From NCBI GenBank assembly GCA_020635975.1, contig JACJYT010000011.1, positions 18,343-82,342 on the forward strand: a stretch of DNA of 64,000 nucleotides, in the 5' to 3' direction. The notes below the pieces were generated by a model. It was not told the origin of the DNA. It made no database searches and saw only the letters and a list, made by a program, of their open reading frames with translations. This stretch comes from Chitinophagales bacterium (GTDB lineage: Bacteria; Bacteroidota; Bacteroidia; Chitinophagales; UBA8649). The stretch's first letter is position 1, and every line of letters begins with the position of its first letter. Positions 51,601 to 60,356 of the stretch are shown here, piece after piece. Position numbers and translations under genes: made by a program.

Positions 51601-54600
51601 AATGATAACAGCAAGGGTGGACAAATGTATATCAACTTAGGGAATATCAGTGAGGATATCCTGAAGGATTCGAGAATGCAATATGAGCATGGTATTAGCT
51701 CAGACCCAAGTTTAATGGATAGCACCATTTGGGGGCAAGTTCCAAAAGCGCAACCTATCATTAACACCTTTAGTAATGAGGCTGCTTTAAGAGAAGTGCA
51801 AGATGTCGGTTTTGATGGACTTAATGACGCCAGCGAGGCTATTACCTATCAAGATTTTTTAAATAATGTGCAAGTAAATCCAGCAGCTAAAGCACTATTG
51901 GAAGCTGACCCTTCATCCGATAATTTTGCGCATTACTTAGATCCGCAATACGACGGATTTTCAAATATTATTGAAAGATATAGAGATTATAATAATCCAA
52001 GCGGAAACTCTCCTTTATTAGATGGAAATACAACTTTGTCGGGTTCAAATTCTCCGGATCAAGAAGATTTGAATAGAGATAATTCCTTGAACGAGAACGA
52101 ACAGTATTTTCAATACATTATCGATTTGTTTCCTGGAATGAATGTAGATAACCACCCTTTTATCGTATCGCAAACCGAATTCTCAGCCACAACTTTTGAT
52201 GATTATCCTCAACCTGCTTGGACTTGGTATCAGTTTAGGGTGCCAATTTATGATTATGACAGTAAAGTAGGAAATATCCAAGATTTTAGATCTATTCAGT
52301 ATATGCGTCTATTCTTAAGTGGTTGGGAAGATTCTACTTATTTGCGTTTTGGCTCTCTAGAATTAATAAGAAATCAATGGAGAACTTACCAATACGAATT
52401 GAGTGATGCGATTGACAATCTTCCTTTAGATGAGGATGCAACTTTTTTCAATGTTACGCAAGTTAACATTGAAGAGAATGGTGGCAAAGACCCAGTAAAC
52501 TACGTATTGCCTCCAAATATTATTAGAGAGCAAGGTGTGGCAAGCAATGCTAATCAATTAGTAGCACAGAACGAGCAAGCCCTATCTGCTAACGTTTGTG
52601 GTTTGAAAGATGGAGATTCAAGAGCCGTGTTCAAAAATGTTAACCTAGATTTTAGAAATTACGATCGCTTGGTAATGGATGTACATGCCAATCGTTTTCC
52701 AGGAGAAGCAATTCAGCCAGATGGTTCTTTAACCGCCTTTATTAGATTAGGTATAGATTTTAGAGATAACTACTATCAAATAGAAACGCCTTTAGAATTT
52801 ACACCAGATGGAGATTATACCGATAGTGAGGGAGATAAAGCATTAGTATGGCCGGAGTCTAATAGGTTTGAAGTTACGCTAAATGATCTTACCGATGCTA
52901 AGAAGGCAAGAAACGCAGAAGGTTGGCCTCTTACAGTACCATATACCTTCCTAACAGAAGGTAATAAAATAGTTACTATCAAAGGGGTTCCAGATTTAGG
53001 AGCGGTGCAAGTTGTTATGTTAGGGATTAGAAACCCTTCGCAGAATGATTTAAATAATCCACTAAACGACGACGATGGCTCTGCGGGTTGTGCCGAGGTA
53101 TGGTTTAATGAACTTCGTTTATCGGGTTTTGACGAACGACCAGGTTCGGCGGCATTAGCAAGTATGTCTATCAAGTTGGCAGATTTGGGGAATGTCAATT
53201 TGAGCACGAATTTACATGGTATTGGTTTCGGACAAGTAGATATGCAAGTGGATCAACGATATCAAGATACCTATTATCAGTATGATTTCAATACCAACTT
53301 ACAACTGGGTAAATTCCTTCCGGCCAAAGCGAATATCATGCTTCCTTTTTATGGTGGAATATCCCAAACTTTTAGCACTCCAGAATACGACCCTTACCAA
53401 TTAGATATAAAATCTAAGGATCAGATTAAATCTATTTCTGTGTTTGATAAAGACTCTTCTTTAGCTTACAAACGTCAGATACAAACCATAGTAACTAGAA
53501 AAGGCTTCAATTTTACCAACGTTAGGAAGCTTCCAGGTGAAAATCAGAAAAGATTGTTTTTCTTTAGTCCTGAAAATATTGGCTTAAGTTATGCCTACAA
53601 TGTAATTGAGCGAAGTGACCCCTTCATAGAGAGTGATTTGGAGTTTACGCACATGGCTCGTTTCGACTATGCGCATAGCCTACAACCTAAATATTTGTAC
53701 CCGTTCAAAAAAGTTATTAAAGGAAAGAGTGCTTATAATAGCATTCTCAAAGAATTGAATTTCAATTTCTTCCCTTCAACCATGGCCTTTAACACCCAGA
53801 TGAATAGGCAGTACGGAGAGCTTAACCTTAGAGCTTTGGATGGGGAGGATTTTACCTTGCCTACCACCTACAATAAGTTCTTTACTTGGGATCGAAATTA
53901 CACCTTTAAATACAATCCTTTCAAATCTTTGACCATAGATTACAATGCTAGCAATGCTGCTAGAATTGATGAGCCTTTTGGAAAGATTGATACAGAAGAG
54001 GAGAAAAAGGCTATTTGGACTAACATAGGACAAGGAGGAAGAACCACGCTTTTCTCTCAAGGCCTTAATGTAAATTACACCCTACCTATTAGTAAATTGC
54101 CAATCTTAGATTTTACTAAAACTACGGTTAGATATGGTTCCGGTTTTAATTGGATAGCAGCTCCTTTAAGAGCAGATGCAGATGGAAATTATATTCAAAA
54201 CCCGCTTGGAAATACCATGAGCAACAACCAGCAAATCAGGTTAAGTAGCGATTGGAGTTTTGATAAATTGTACGCTAAAGTGCCTTACTTAAAGAAATTT
54301 ACAGGAACCAATCCAACGGCTGGAAATAAAGAAGCTACAGATAAGAAAAGGGAATCCATCATAAGTGCAAGACAAAAAATTGATGAGGATATTGCCAAAA
54401 TTAAAGATAAGAAAGCGGAAGAAAAAGATCGTTTAAAAGCCTATAAGGCAGATGAAGAGCTTAGTGAAGAAGAGAAAAAGGAAAAAGTTGCAGATTCGAA
54501 AGGCAAATTGAAAACCTATAAGCTCCAAATTAAGAAGAGAAAGCAAGATAAACGTAAGAAACAAGCACCGGCTTCTTTCTTTGAAAATTTAGCAATGCAG

Positions 54601-56031
54601 CCTCTGCTTAGTTTGAAGAAAATTTCTGCTGCTTATACAGAGAATAGAACAACCAGTTTACCGGGTTATATGCCAGACACAGACTTCATTGGTGTAGATA
54701 GACAATCGGGCAGTGCACCAGGTTACGGCTTTGTATTTGGTGGTCAACCAGGTTATCAATGGTTTAAAAATTTCGATCCGAATAAGCGAGACCAATGGTT
54801 AGATGAGGCAGCAGGAAAAGGATGGATTTCTTCTGATTCTCTTCAAAACCAAAAGTTCACTCAAACCTATTCTCAGAACATAGATATTAGAGCAACTTTA
54901 GAACCATTTAGAGATTTGCAAATAGATTTGAATATTACCAAAACGAACTCTGTTAATCATTCTCAATTCTTTAAAGTTACCGATAGTAATACTGGATTCG
55001 ACCATTATTTACCTGCCGATTTTGGTACTTATCAAGTTTCGGCTATCACCTGGAAAACCATGTTTAAGAAATACGATGATGATTGGTTGAATGAGACTTA
55101 TAGAACTTTTACGGCAAATAGAGAGATAATTTCGGATAGATTACAGGCTGTTAACCCGAATAGTACGGGTGTTTTTGAAAATCCAAGCGATACTATCAAT
55201 CCAATTAATCCGAATTATGCAGAAGGCTATGGTCCAACTTCACAAGATGTCTTAATTCCAGCCTTCTTGGCCGCCTATCAAGGAAAGGATGCGAATAAGG
55301 TGGCACTTAACCCTTTTAAAACTATTCCAAAACCAAATTGGCAAATTAGTTATAATGGCTTAACAAGATTCAAATGGGCTCAAAAGGTATTTTCTAATTT
55401 TAGTATCCGTCATGGTTACAATTCTACTATTCAGGTAAGTAGTTTCCAAACGAACTATGATTATGATGGCAATGGTTTGTATACGGAGCCTTTTAGTAAA
55501 GATAGCTTGAATGGAAATTTCTACTCTCAATATAATATTCCTTCTCTTATTATTAACGAGCAGTTAAATCCTCTTATCGGTTTCGATATGACTTTCAAAA
55601 ATGGTTTGCAAGCAAGAATAGACTATAAAAAGTCTAGAACAGCCACCATTAATTTTACGGATTTCCAAGTAATTGAAAATCAATCTTCTACTATTGCCGC
55701 TGGAATTGGATATAGGGTGAAAGGATTAAAAATGCCGTTTAAAGCCAAGGGGAAAAAAGTTATTTTGCACAATGATTTGAATATGAGATTTGATTTTTCA
55801 TATCGAGATAATGTGATTGTAAATCACCAATTAGATCAAGGGGTTTCGCGTCCAACTAGTGGTTCTACAGTGATTACGGTTTCCCCATCTATAGATTACG
55901 TAATAAGCAAGCAGTTGAATATAAGAATCTTCTTAGATAGAAATAGAACGATTCCAAAAACAACGGCTTCTTTCCCGACTACCACTACACGAGCTGGTGT
56001 AACTTTACGCTTTAGCTTAGCTAATTTCTAG
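48631..56031 (+). CDS. sprA: T9SS outer membrane translocon protein SprA
   Basis: A 2466-residue protein, among the largest beta-barrels known: SprA forms the 36-strand outer-membrane translocon of the type IX secretion system and is needed for gliding. It starts at GTG 48631, with a signal peptide ending near AAEAQ (residue 23). N-terminal SprA repeats follow; a typical phrase is GGIFRGLTIDIRPQGNVEVT near 136. The middle and end carry long amphipathic strands, and the C-terminus is RAGVTLRFSLANF. A Lys/Glu-rich charged segment lies at about 1900-1980. It forms an operon with ruvA, 15 nt upstream. Overall length is in the usual 2300-2500 range. Confidence 0.95.
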   Translation: MKERLKLHIGILAILLYFAAEAQDTSSTNLPYPLIDREGDFLNDAENNPFYLDDPDVIEQNVEYDPETDSYIITETINGRNIKAPTYMTFEEYLEYTLQQENEDYWKSRSSTEKLLRDRNLDLPFDPEYNPKKAGGIFRGLTIDIRPQGNVEVTLGGNVQKYDNPNLPQRARTQGGFDFDMNINMNVTGKIGDALAMTIKYNNQTGFSFDNQFKLQYTGDEDDIIQLVEAGNVSFPLQTQLITGAQSLRGLKTQMRFGRLTMTSIVAEQQSQKQSVILEDGAQTQTFEIKADQYETDKHFFLSHFFRDNYDQSLANLPNILSQVNIEEIEVWVTNRTGQTNNVRDIVAFLDLGELDPFNNQVNPLAGQTLPNNNVNDLYNRLTVDQNLRLSNNVVANLQGPNFNFEAVQDYEKTYARLLSSSEYVLNRELGYISLQTALQPNQVLGVAFKYTYNGQVYQVGELSRNVPPDSSSVTKTLFVKMLRSSAIRPDLPTWDLMMKNIYSLGAYQISSEDFRLDIYYLDPGGGQKRFIPKGNLSDQQLIRVLNLDRLNNQGDPQPDGLFDYQPGITINPQNGRLIFPVVEPFGSFLSQKLIDAGNPELVDDYAFTQLYDSTLFLAQQFPEKNRFVIKGRYKGSGGNRIQLGAFQLPEGSVTVSLGGIQLVEGQDYNVDYNLGVVTIINEGLLSSGQQIKVDYENNALFSFQQRSLMATRLDYRVSEKVFIGGTIMKMKERPFSQKVNLGSDPINNTIMGLDFRVNSDLPFLTRALDKLPIYSTTEMSNISLQGEVAHLRPGHNRFVEQNGEPTIYIEDFEASSSGYDLKGSPQTWRLASTPKDAKDKSGNVLFPEADLSNREEYGYNRAKLSWYNVDPTFFQQNQSPDEVYDNKEVRTSHYVRPIFQTELYPNKDVAIAQQIFTFDLAYYPEKRGPYNFEWSNSGTPPFSRGVRPDGNLIAPETRWGGIMRGIDNNNFEVANIEYLEFWLLDPFIYNDNSKGGQMYINLGNISEDILKDSRMQYEHGISSDPSLMDSTIWGQVPKAQPIINTFSNEAALREVQDVGFDGLNDASEAITYQDFLNNVQVNPAAKALLEADPSSDNFAHYLDPQYDGFSNIIERYRDYNNPSGNSPLLDGNTTLSGSNSPDQEDLNRDNSLNENEQYFQYIIDLFPGMNVDNHPFIVSQTEFSATTFDDYPQPAWTWYQFRVPIYDYDSKVGNIQDFRSIQYMRLFLSGWEDSTYLRFGSLELIRNQWRTYQYELSDAIDNLPLDEDATFFNVTQVNIEENGGKDPVNYVLPPNIIREQGVASNANQLVAQNEQALSANVCGLKDGDSRAVFKNVNLDFRNYDRLVMDVHANRFPGEAIQPDGSLTAFIRLGIDFRDNYYQIETPLEFTPDGDYTDSEGDKALVWPESNRFEVTLNDLTDAKKARNAEGWPLTVPYTFLTEGNKIVTIKGVPDLGAVQVVMLGIRNPSQNDLNNPLNDDDGSAGCAEVWFNELRLSGFDERPGSAALASMSIKLADLGNVNLSTNLHGIGFGQVDMQVDQRYQDTYYQYDFNTNLQLGKFLPAKANIMLPFYGGISQTFSTPEYDPYQLDIKSKDQIKSISVFDKDSSLAYKRQIQTIVTRKGFNFTNVRKLPGENQKRLFFFSPENIGLSYAYNVIERSDPFIESDLEFTHMARFDYAHSLQPKYLYPFKKVIKGKSAYNSILKELNFNFFPSTMAFNTQMNRQYGELNLRALDGEDFTLPTTYNKFFTWDRNYTFKYNPFKSLTIDYNASNAARIDEPFGKIDTEEEKKAIWTNIGQGGRTTLFSQGLNVNYTLPISKLPILDFTKTTVRYGSGFNWIAAPLRADADGNYIQNPLGNTMSNNQQIRLSSDWSFDKLYAKVPYLKKFTGTNPTAGNKEATDKKRESIISARQKIDEDIAKIKDKKAEEKDRLKAYKADEELSEEEKKEKVADSKGKLKTYKLQIKKRKQDKRKKQAPASFFENLAMQPLLSLKKISAAYTENRTTSLPGYMPDTDFIGVDRQSGSAPGYGFVFGGQPGYQWFKNFDPNKRDQWLDEAAGKGWISSDSLQNQKFTQTYSQNIDIRATLEPFRDLQIDLNITKTNSVNHSQFFKVTDSNTGFDHYLPADFGTYQVSAITWKTMFKKYDDDWLNETYRTFTANREIISDRLQAVNPNSTGVFENPSDTINPINPNYAEGYGPTSQDVLIPAFLAAYQGKDANKVALNPFKTIPKPNWQISYNGLTRFKWAQKVFSNFSIRHGYNSTIQVSSFQTNYDYDGNGLYTEPFSKDSLNGNFYSQYNIPSLIINEQLNPLIGFDMTFKNGLQARIDYKKSRTATINFTDFQVIENQSSTIAAGIGYRVKGLKMPFKAKGKKVILHNDLNMRFDFSYRDNVIVNHQLDQGVSRPTSGSTVITVSPSIDYVISKQLNIRIFLDRNRTIPKTTASFPTTTTRAGVTLRFSLANF

Positions 56032-56079
56032 TAAGAGATTTTTACAGGGGTTTTTTAAGACAAGCCAAGAACTTCTTTC

Positions 56080-56439
56080 TTATTGAAAGAAAGCTAAAAA
56101 ATATTTGTAGAATACAAATAAGCCTATTGCTATAGCGAGCAAGGCTGCAATTAAAACTGCAGCAGCAGCACAATCTTTAGCAACCTTGCAAAGAGGGTGG
56201 ATATCCTTACTAATACGGTCGCAAACTGCCTCTATTGCCGTATTAAAGAGTTCTGTTATCCATACTATGCTTACGGCAAGACAAAGCAAAAGAGCTTCGA
56301 AACTACTGATTTGAAAATAAAGAGCGCAAAATAATACTACGAAACTTGCAACAAAATGGAATTGCATGTTTACCTGGGTTTTCAATGCGTAAACAATACC
56401 TGCGAATGCGTATTGAAATCCTTTAAAGAATTTTTTCAT
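56080..56439 (-). CDS. dgkA: Diacylglycerol/undecaprenol kinase family protein
   Basis: A 119-residue integral membrane kinase with three TM helices (about 28-43, 47-63, 92-112). The catalytic block is E63-L-F-N66-T-A-I-E70, D74, H81-P82, K85 and K88-D89, the DgkA signature, in W-I-T-E-L-F-N-T-A-I-E. It phosphorylates diacylglycerol or undecaprenol, recycling lipid carriers; Gram-positive relatives use undecaprenol, E. coli DgkA diacylglycerol. The sequence does not decide. It is the last gene of a three-gene minus-strand set with the 58-residue protein and gltX. Confidence 0.92.
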   Translation of the reverse strand: MKKFFKGFQYAFAGIVYALKTQVNMQFHFVASFVVLFCALYFQISSFEALLLCLAVSIVWITELFNTAIEAVCDRISKDIHPLCKVAKDCAAAAVLIAALLAIAIGLFVFYKYFLAFFQ

Positions 56440-56457
56440 AGCTTTTGCTTTAAAAGG

Positions 56458-56634
56458 CTAGTCCTTGCTTTCTTTGTTTAATTTCTTATCCTTAACATTT
56501 TCGTTTAAGAAATCATTGAGTTTGTCTAAATCCATATTAGATTTAATCTCTCCAAAGGTATTAATTTTGAAATCTAAACCTTCTAAGTCTTTGTGTACTT
56601 CTGGCTTGCCAGCTACTGGTTTTTTTTTAGGCAT
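56458..56634 (-). CDS. 58-residue conserved-looking small protein between gltX and dgkA
   Basis: A short open frame read from ATG 56634 to TAG 56458, 58 codons. It begins MPKKKPVAGKPEVHKDLEG, then LDFKINTFGEIKSNMDLDKL and NDFLNENVKDKKLN. It is highly charged, lysine-rich and cysteine-free, with no signal or TM. The pattern of a short basic start, HKDLEGLDFKIN and a Leu-spaced DKLNDFLN helix resembles small hypothetical proteins I recall near gltX in Flavobacteria, but I cannot name a family. It starts 10 nt after the gltX stop and ends 18 nt before dgkA, so it is probably co-transcribed with both. Function unknown. Confidence 0.7.
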   Translation of the reverse strand: MPKKKPVAGKPEVHKDLEGLDFKINTFGEIKSNMDLDKLNDFLNENVKDKKLNKESKD

Positions 56635-56644
56635 AAGATTAAAT

Positions 56645-58171
56645 TTATAAGCTTTTGGCTAATGTTATTCCTTTATGGAGTCGATCTGAACAAATTGATT
56701 TTCCTAATAAACTCATCACACTAAATACCGGCGGTCCTTGCATAGTACCCGTAATTGAAATTCTTAATATGGGTAGAACTTGCCCAAATCCTAATCCTGC
56801 CGCTTCCATTTTGGTTTTTACACAAGTTTCAATTTCTTCCGCACTGAAAGTTTCCAAACTGTTTAAACTATTAATGAGATCCATAAAGAATGGCTCTTTA
56901 GTTCCATCCCATTTTTTTACTAAATTTTTAGTGTCATATTCTCTTACATCTTCAAAGAAATAATAGCCTAAGGAAGGGAATTCATGAAGAAACGTGGCTC
57001 TCTCTTTGATTAAGTCGCATATAATGGCGAGTTTTTCTACACTCGCCTCATATTTGTGTTTTTCAAAATCCTCTTTGGTTAGAAGTGCTAATTCTTCATT
57101 AGATTTTGATTTGATGTATTGCTGATTGAACCATTTGGTTTTTTCAAAATCGAATCGTGCCCCAGATTTACCAACTCTTTCTAAACTAAAGGCTTCCACC
57201 AATTCTTCTAAAGTAAAAATTTCTTGTTCAGTGCCTGGATTCCAACCCAATAAAGCCAACATATTAACAAAGGCATCTGGAAGAAAGCCTCTTTCTCTAT
57301 AACCTTGACTTTGCTCTCCAGTCTCTGGATCCGTCCAATTTAGCGGAAAAACAGGAAAGCCTAAGCGATCACCATCTCTTTTGCTAAGTTTTCCTTTGCC
57401 ATCAGGCTTAAGAATTAATGGAAGGTGAGAAAAACTAGGCATCTCCCAGCCAAAACTTTCGTATAATTTAACGTGAAGTGGTGTAGAAGGCAACCATTCT
57501 TCTCCTCTAACAACATCTGTAATTTCCATCAAATGATCATCTACCACATTGGCAAGATGGTAGGTTGGCATACCATCAGATTTTAAAAGGACTTTATCGT
57601 CTAGCTGATTGGTATTGAAACTAACCCAAGATCTAATCTTATCTTCAAATCGAACTTCTTCATTTCTTGGCATTTTGTAGCGAATAGCATATTCTTCTCC
57701 AGCTTCTAACCTTTTTTGAACTTCATCTGCAGGAAGAGTTAAAGAATTCTTTAAATATTGTCTAGTTACATTATCATATTTTGGCGATGGATTTCCTTGC
57801 TTTATAAGCTCTTCTTTTACTGTAGGCCAATTATCATCGGAAGTGAAAACATAATAGGCATGTCCCTTTTCAATTAGTTCTTCAGCATATTTTCTGTACA
57901 TGGCTTTTCGTTCGCTTTGTCTGTAAGGACCATAGTTTCCGCCGAATTCAAAACCTTCATTAGGTTCAATACCACACCATTTTAAAGTGTCAACAATATA
58001 TTGTTCAGCCCCTGGCACAAAACGAGTTTGATCGGTATCCTCTATTCTCAAAATAAAGTCGCCTTGGTTCTTTTTGGCAAATAAATAACAATATAAAGCG
58101 GTTCTAACACCGCCCATATGCAAGGGGCCAGTTGGACTTGGAGCAAAACGAGTTCTAATCTTTTTAGACAT
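56645..58171 (-). CDS. gltX: Glutamyl-tRNA synthetase
   Basis: A 508-residue class I aminoacyl-tRNA synthetase. The HIGH-type motif is in RFAPSPTGPLHMGGVRTAL (7-25), with H-M-G-G in place of H-I-G-H. The KMSKS-type motif is GKGKLSKRDGDRLG near 258. DDHLMEITDVVRGEEWLPS (about 207-225) is the GluRS class signature. The C-terminal anticodon-binding domain (about 370-508) is helical. It charges tRNA-Glu in the cytoplasm. A near-perfect promoter (TTTG-N19-TAAATTTG) lies upstream. Specificity for Glu over Gln is family-level. Confidence 0.96.
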   Translation of the reverse strand: MSKKIRTRFAPSPTGPLHMGGVRTALYCYLFAKKNQGDFILRIEDTDQTRFVPGAEQYIVDTLKWCGIEPNEGFEFGGNYGPYRQSERKAMYRKYAEELIEKGHAYYVFTSDDNWPTVKEELIKQGNPSPKYDNVTRQYLKNSLTLPADEVQKRLEAGEEYAIRYKMPRNEEVRFEDKIRSWVSFNTNQLDDKVLLKSDGMPTYHLANVVDDHLMEITDVVRGEEWLPSTPLHVKLYESFGWEMPSFSHLPLILKPDGKGKLSKRDGDRLGFPVFPLNWTDPETGEQSQGYRERGFLPDAFVNMLALLGWNPGTEQEIFTLEELVEAFSLERVGKSGARFDFEKTKWFNQQYIKSKSNEELALLTKEDFEKHKYEASVEKLAIICDLIKERATFLHEFPSLGYYFFEDVREYDTKNLVKKWDGTKEPFFMDLINSLNSLETFSAEEIETCVKTKMEAAGLGFGQVLPILRISITGTMQGPPVFSVMSLLGKSICSDRLHKGITLAKSL

Positions 58172-58227
58172 TTAGATATATTTACAATTTATTGACAAAG
58201 CGTTTCGTTATATTTTTTTAGAGATTG

Positions 58228-58258
58228 CAAATTTACAGAAATTAAGAACCACTTCAAA
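58228..58258 (-). promoter_or_regulatory. Bacteroidota-type promoter for gltX
   Basis: On the minus strand TTTG (58255-58258) and TAAATTTG (58228-58235) are separated by exactly 19 nt, the best consensus match in the window. Expected start near 58220 gives a leader of about 50 nt. The promoter lies inside the 89-nt divergent gap and ends 3 nt from the deacetylase ATG on the other strand. Confidence 0.75.
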
Positions 58259-58260
58259 AG

Positions 58261-58869
58261 ATGTATTTACCCAAAACCCCTAAAATTGCTAAAAAAATAT
58301 TCCCAAAGCTAACTTGGCAGCAAGATAAGGAGGAAAATACTATTTATCTTAGTTTTGATGATGGTCCAACTCCAGGAGTTACAGAATGGGTTTTAGATTG
58401 CTTAAGAAAGTACGATGCAAAGGCAAGCTTCTTTTGCTTGGGTAAGAATGTCGTCCTTCATCCAGAAATTTTTGAAAGAATTATTTACGAAGGACATTCC
58501 ATTGGAAATCACACTTATAATCACTTAAATTCTTGGAATACAAGGAATGAAGATTATCTCTATGATATAGAGTGTTGTCAAAGGGTTTTTCATAGCACCT
58601 TGTTCCGTCCACCTTATGGTAAGCTAAAACCAGGCTTGCGCACTAAGATTTTGAAATCCTATAAAATAGTAATGTGGGATGTAATGAGCTATGATTTTGA
58701 TGAAAAGCTCAGTGCTAATCAATGTATAGCCAATGTTTTAGATAATGTTCAAAAGGGCTCAATAGTGGTATTTCATGATAGTATTAAAGCCTTTCCTAGA
58801 TTGAAAGAAGTACTTCCTAAGGTTTTAGATGCTCTAAGCAAGAGATCTTATCAACTTAAGGCTTTGTAG
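58261..58869 (+). CDS. Polysaccharide deacetylase family protein (NodB domain)
   Basis: A 202-residue CE4-type metal-dependent deacetylase. Motif 1 is F-D33-D34-G-P (SFDDGPTPGV), where D33 is the base and D34 binds metal with H84 and H88 of motif 2 (NHTYNH). Motif 3 is RPPYG (116-120), motif 4 is MWDVMSYDFD (about 137-146) and motif 5 is VVFHDS near 175. There is no signal peptide, so a cytoplasmic or atypically exported enzyme is possible. It removes N-acetyl groups from glycans such as peptidoglycan or chitooligosaccharides. The gene stands alone and ends at a bidirectional terminator. Confidence 0.9.
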   Translation: MYLPKTPKIAKKIFPKLTWQQDKEENTIYLSFDDGPTPGVTEWVLDCLRKYDAKASFFCLGKNVVLHPEIFERIIYEGHSIGNHTYNHLNSWNTRNEDYLYDIECCQRVFHSTLFRPPYGKLKPGLRTKILKSYKIVMWDVMSYDFDEKLSANQCIANVLDNVQKGSIVVFHDSIKAFPRLKEVLPKVLDALSKRSYQLKAL

Positions 58870-58870
58870 C

Positions 58871-58906
58871 ATAAAAAAGCCCAGAGTAAGATCTGGGCTT
58901 TTTTAT
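58871..58906. terminator. Bidirectional rho-independent terminator
   Basis: A perfect 15-bp stem (58871-58885 with 58892-58906) around a 6-nt loop has A-runs on the left and T-runs on the right. It can end both the deacetylase transcript (stop at 58869) and the opposing OmpA transcript (stop at 58921). Confidence 0.95.
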
Positions 58907-58920
58907 GACTTCAAATATTT

Positions 58921-60285
58921 CTATTTTATAATTTCTATGTCTACTCTTCTGTTTTCAGAAAGTTTTGGCGATTGTTGGAAGTATTCTCCATAACCGTATA
59001 ATTCGGCTCTAGAACCATTGAAACCTTTTTCGCTCATATATTTCCAAACATTTTGCGCTCTTCTTAAAGAAAGATTAACATTGCTGTATTCATCGCCGGC
59101 CTCGTCAGTATATCCTTTGATTTTCACCTTGTAATTTGGATTAGCCTCAAGAATAGCTAATACTTGATCAATTTTCTTTTTCTCAGTAGCGCTTACCAAA
59201 TCACTTCCAGAAGCAAAAAATACAGAATTAGTTCCAGCACCAGTTCCTACTAAAGGAGAGCTTGGGGTAGTTGGAGTACTAACAACTGGAGTAGTTGGTA
59301 CAGCAGGTGTAGTAACCGTCGGTGTTGTTACCACCTCAACAGCATCTTTTGGACAGCCATTGTTAGAAGCTACACCAGCAAGTTCTGGACATTTATCGTA
59401 TTTGTCAACAATACCATCTCCATCTGTATCAGGACAACCAGCATAACGCTTATCTCCTTTTACATTAGGACAAGAATCTTTATCGTCAGAAACGCCATCT
59501 CCATCAGAATCAGCCATTGGGCAACCTTTGTTGTCCATAGAGCCAGCTTCTTGCGGACAATTATCACGGCTATCACCTAAACCATCTCCATCACTATCTG
59601 GGCAACCAAAGAATTCAGCAGTACCAGCAGCAAAAGGACATTCGTCTATTAAATCAGGAACACCATCACTATCAGAATCACTTACTTCAGTATCCTCAGT
59701 TTTTGTTTCTTTCTTGCCTTTACCAAAGTTGTAAACTAAAGAAGCTGAGTGTTGCGTATAATCGTAAGAATTATCAATGTTTAACTTGTAAGTAGATTGA
59801 ATATTAATCGTTAACCAATCAGCAGGACGAATATTTAATCCAATGCCAAAAGGAACGTAAGTATTTACATCATAATCTACAATGCTGTTAAAGCCAAATC
59901 CTGTATGAATGTATGGAGCTACAACCGCACTTTCCTTGAAAATATATCCATTGTTAAATTTGTATTCTATGTTAATACCGGCATCATAAATATGCTTCAA
60001 TTGGTAAACATCAGCAACAACATCTGGATAAGCTGTAATCGTTGGATACCAAACTTTACCAAAAGTAAAATCTAACTTCGCATTAAATGAAGGGTTAATA
60101 TATCTTCCTACAAAAATCCTTCCTGCACCTTTGTAATTATCGAAATCAAAATAAGATTTGGTAATTGGTCCAGAAAAATCGGTAGCACTAATTCCTGCTC
60201 CTACAGCCCATTTATGACTTTCATTTTGAGCTATTGCAGCTAAACTAAGTGAAGCAACTAATAGTAATGTGAAAATTTTCTTCAT
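58921..60285 (-). CDS. OmpA family protein with thrombospondin type 3 repeats
   Basis: A 454-residue outer-membrane protein. The signal peptide is about 1-19. An N-terminal beta-barrel-like domain (about 20-190) is followed by calcium-binding thrombospondin type 3 repeats (about 200-315), seen as D-x-D-x-D-G-x-x-D with Cys in each unit (DSDSDGVPDLIDECP, DSDGDGLGDSRDNCP). A Pro/Thr/Val linker (about 316-345) leads to a C-terminal OmpA peptidoglycan-binding domain (about 350-454, IKGYTDEAGDEYSNVNLSLRRA in two blocks, ending ENRRVDIEII). It links the outer membrane to peptidoglycan. The gene is monocistronic, with its own -7 box and a shared terminator. Confidence 0.93.
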   Translation of the reverse strand: MKKIFTLLLVASLSLAAIAQNESHKWAVGAGISATDFSGPITKSYFDFDNYKGAGRIFVGRYINPSFNAKLDFTFGKVWYPTITAYPDVVADVYQLKHIYDAGINIEYKFNNGYIFKESAVVAPYIHTGFGFNSIVDYDVNTYVPFGIGLNIRPADWLTINIQSTYKLNIDNSYDYTQHSASLVYNFGKGKKETKTEDTEVSDSDSDGVPDLIDECPFAAGTAEFFGCPDSDGDGLGDSRDNCPQEAGSMDNKGCPMADSDGDGVSDDKDSCPNVKGDKRYAGCPDTDGDGIVDKYDKCPELAGVASNNGCPKDAVEVVTTPTVTTPAVPTTPVVSTPTTPSSPLVGTGAGTNSVFFASGSDLVSATEKKKIDQVLAILEANPNYKVKIKGYTDEAGDEYSNVNLSLRRAQNVWKYMSEKGFNGSRAELYGYGEYFQQSPKLSENRRVDIEIIK

Positions 60286-60317
60286 TTTAAACTATGTTTT
60301 AGTATATAATTTGGGCA

Positions 60318-60325
60318 CAAAAGTA
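60318..60325 (-). promoter_or_regulatory. Promoter -7 box for the OmpA family gene
   Basis: The minus strand reads TACTTTTG, matching TAnnTTTG, 32 nt before the ATG at 60285. No clear -33 TTTG at the usual spacing. Confidence 0.45.
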
Positions 60326-60356
60326 ACACAAATATTTAATTTGAATGGTTTTCTAT

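Noticed and set aside
56073..56091. A 7-bp hairpin between sprA and dgkA as a terminator
   Set aside because: The stem is short and A/T-rich and overlaps the dgkA stop; there is no convincing T-run.
59480..59680. Direct DNA repeats in the OmpA gene
   Set aside because: They are coding thrombospondin type 3 units (D-x-D-x-D-G), not a separate repeat or CRISPR-like array.
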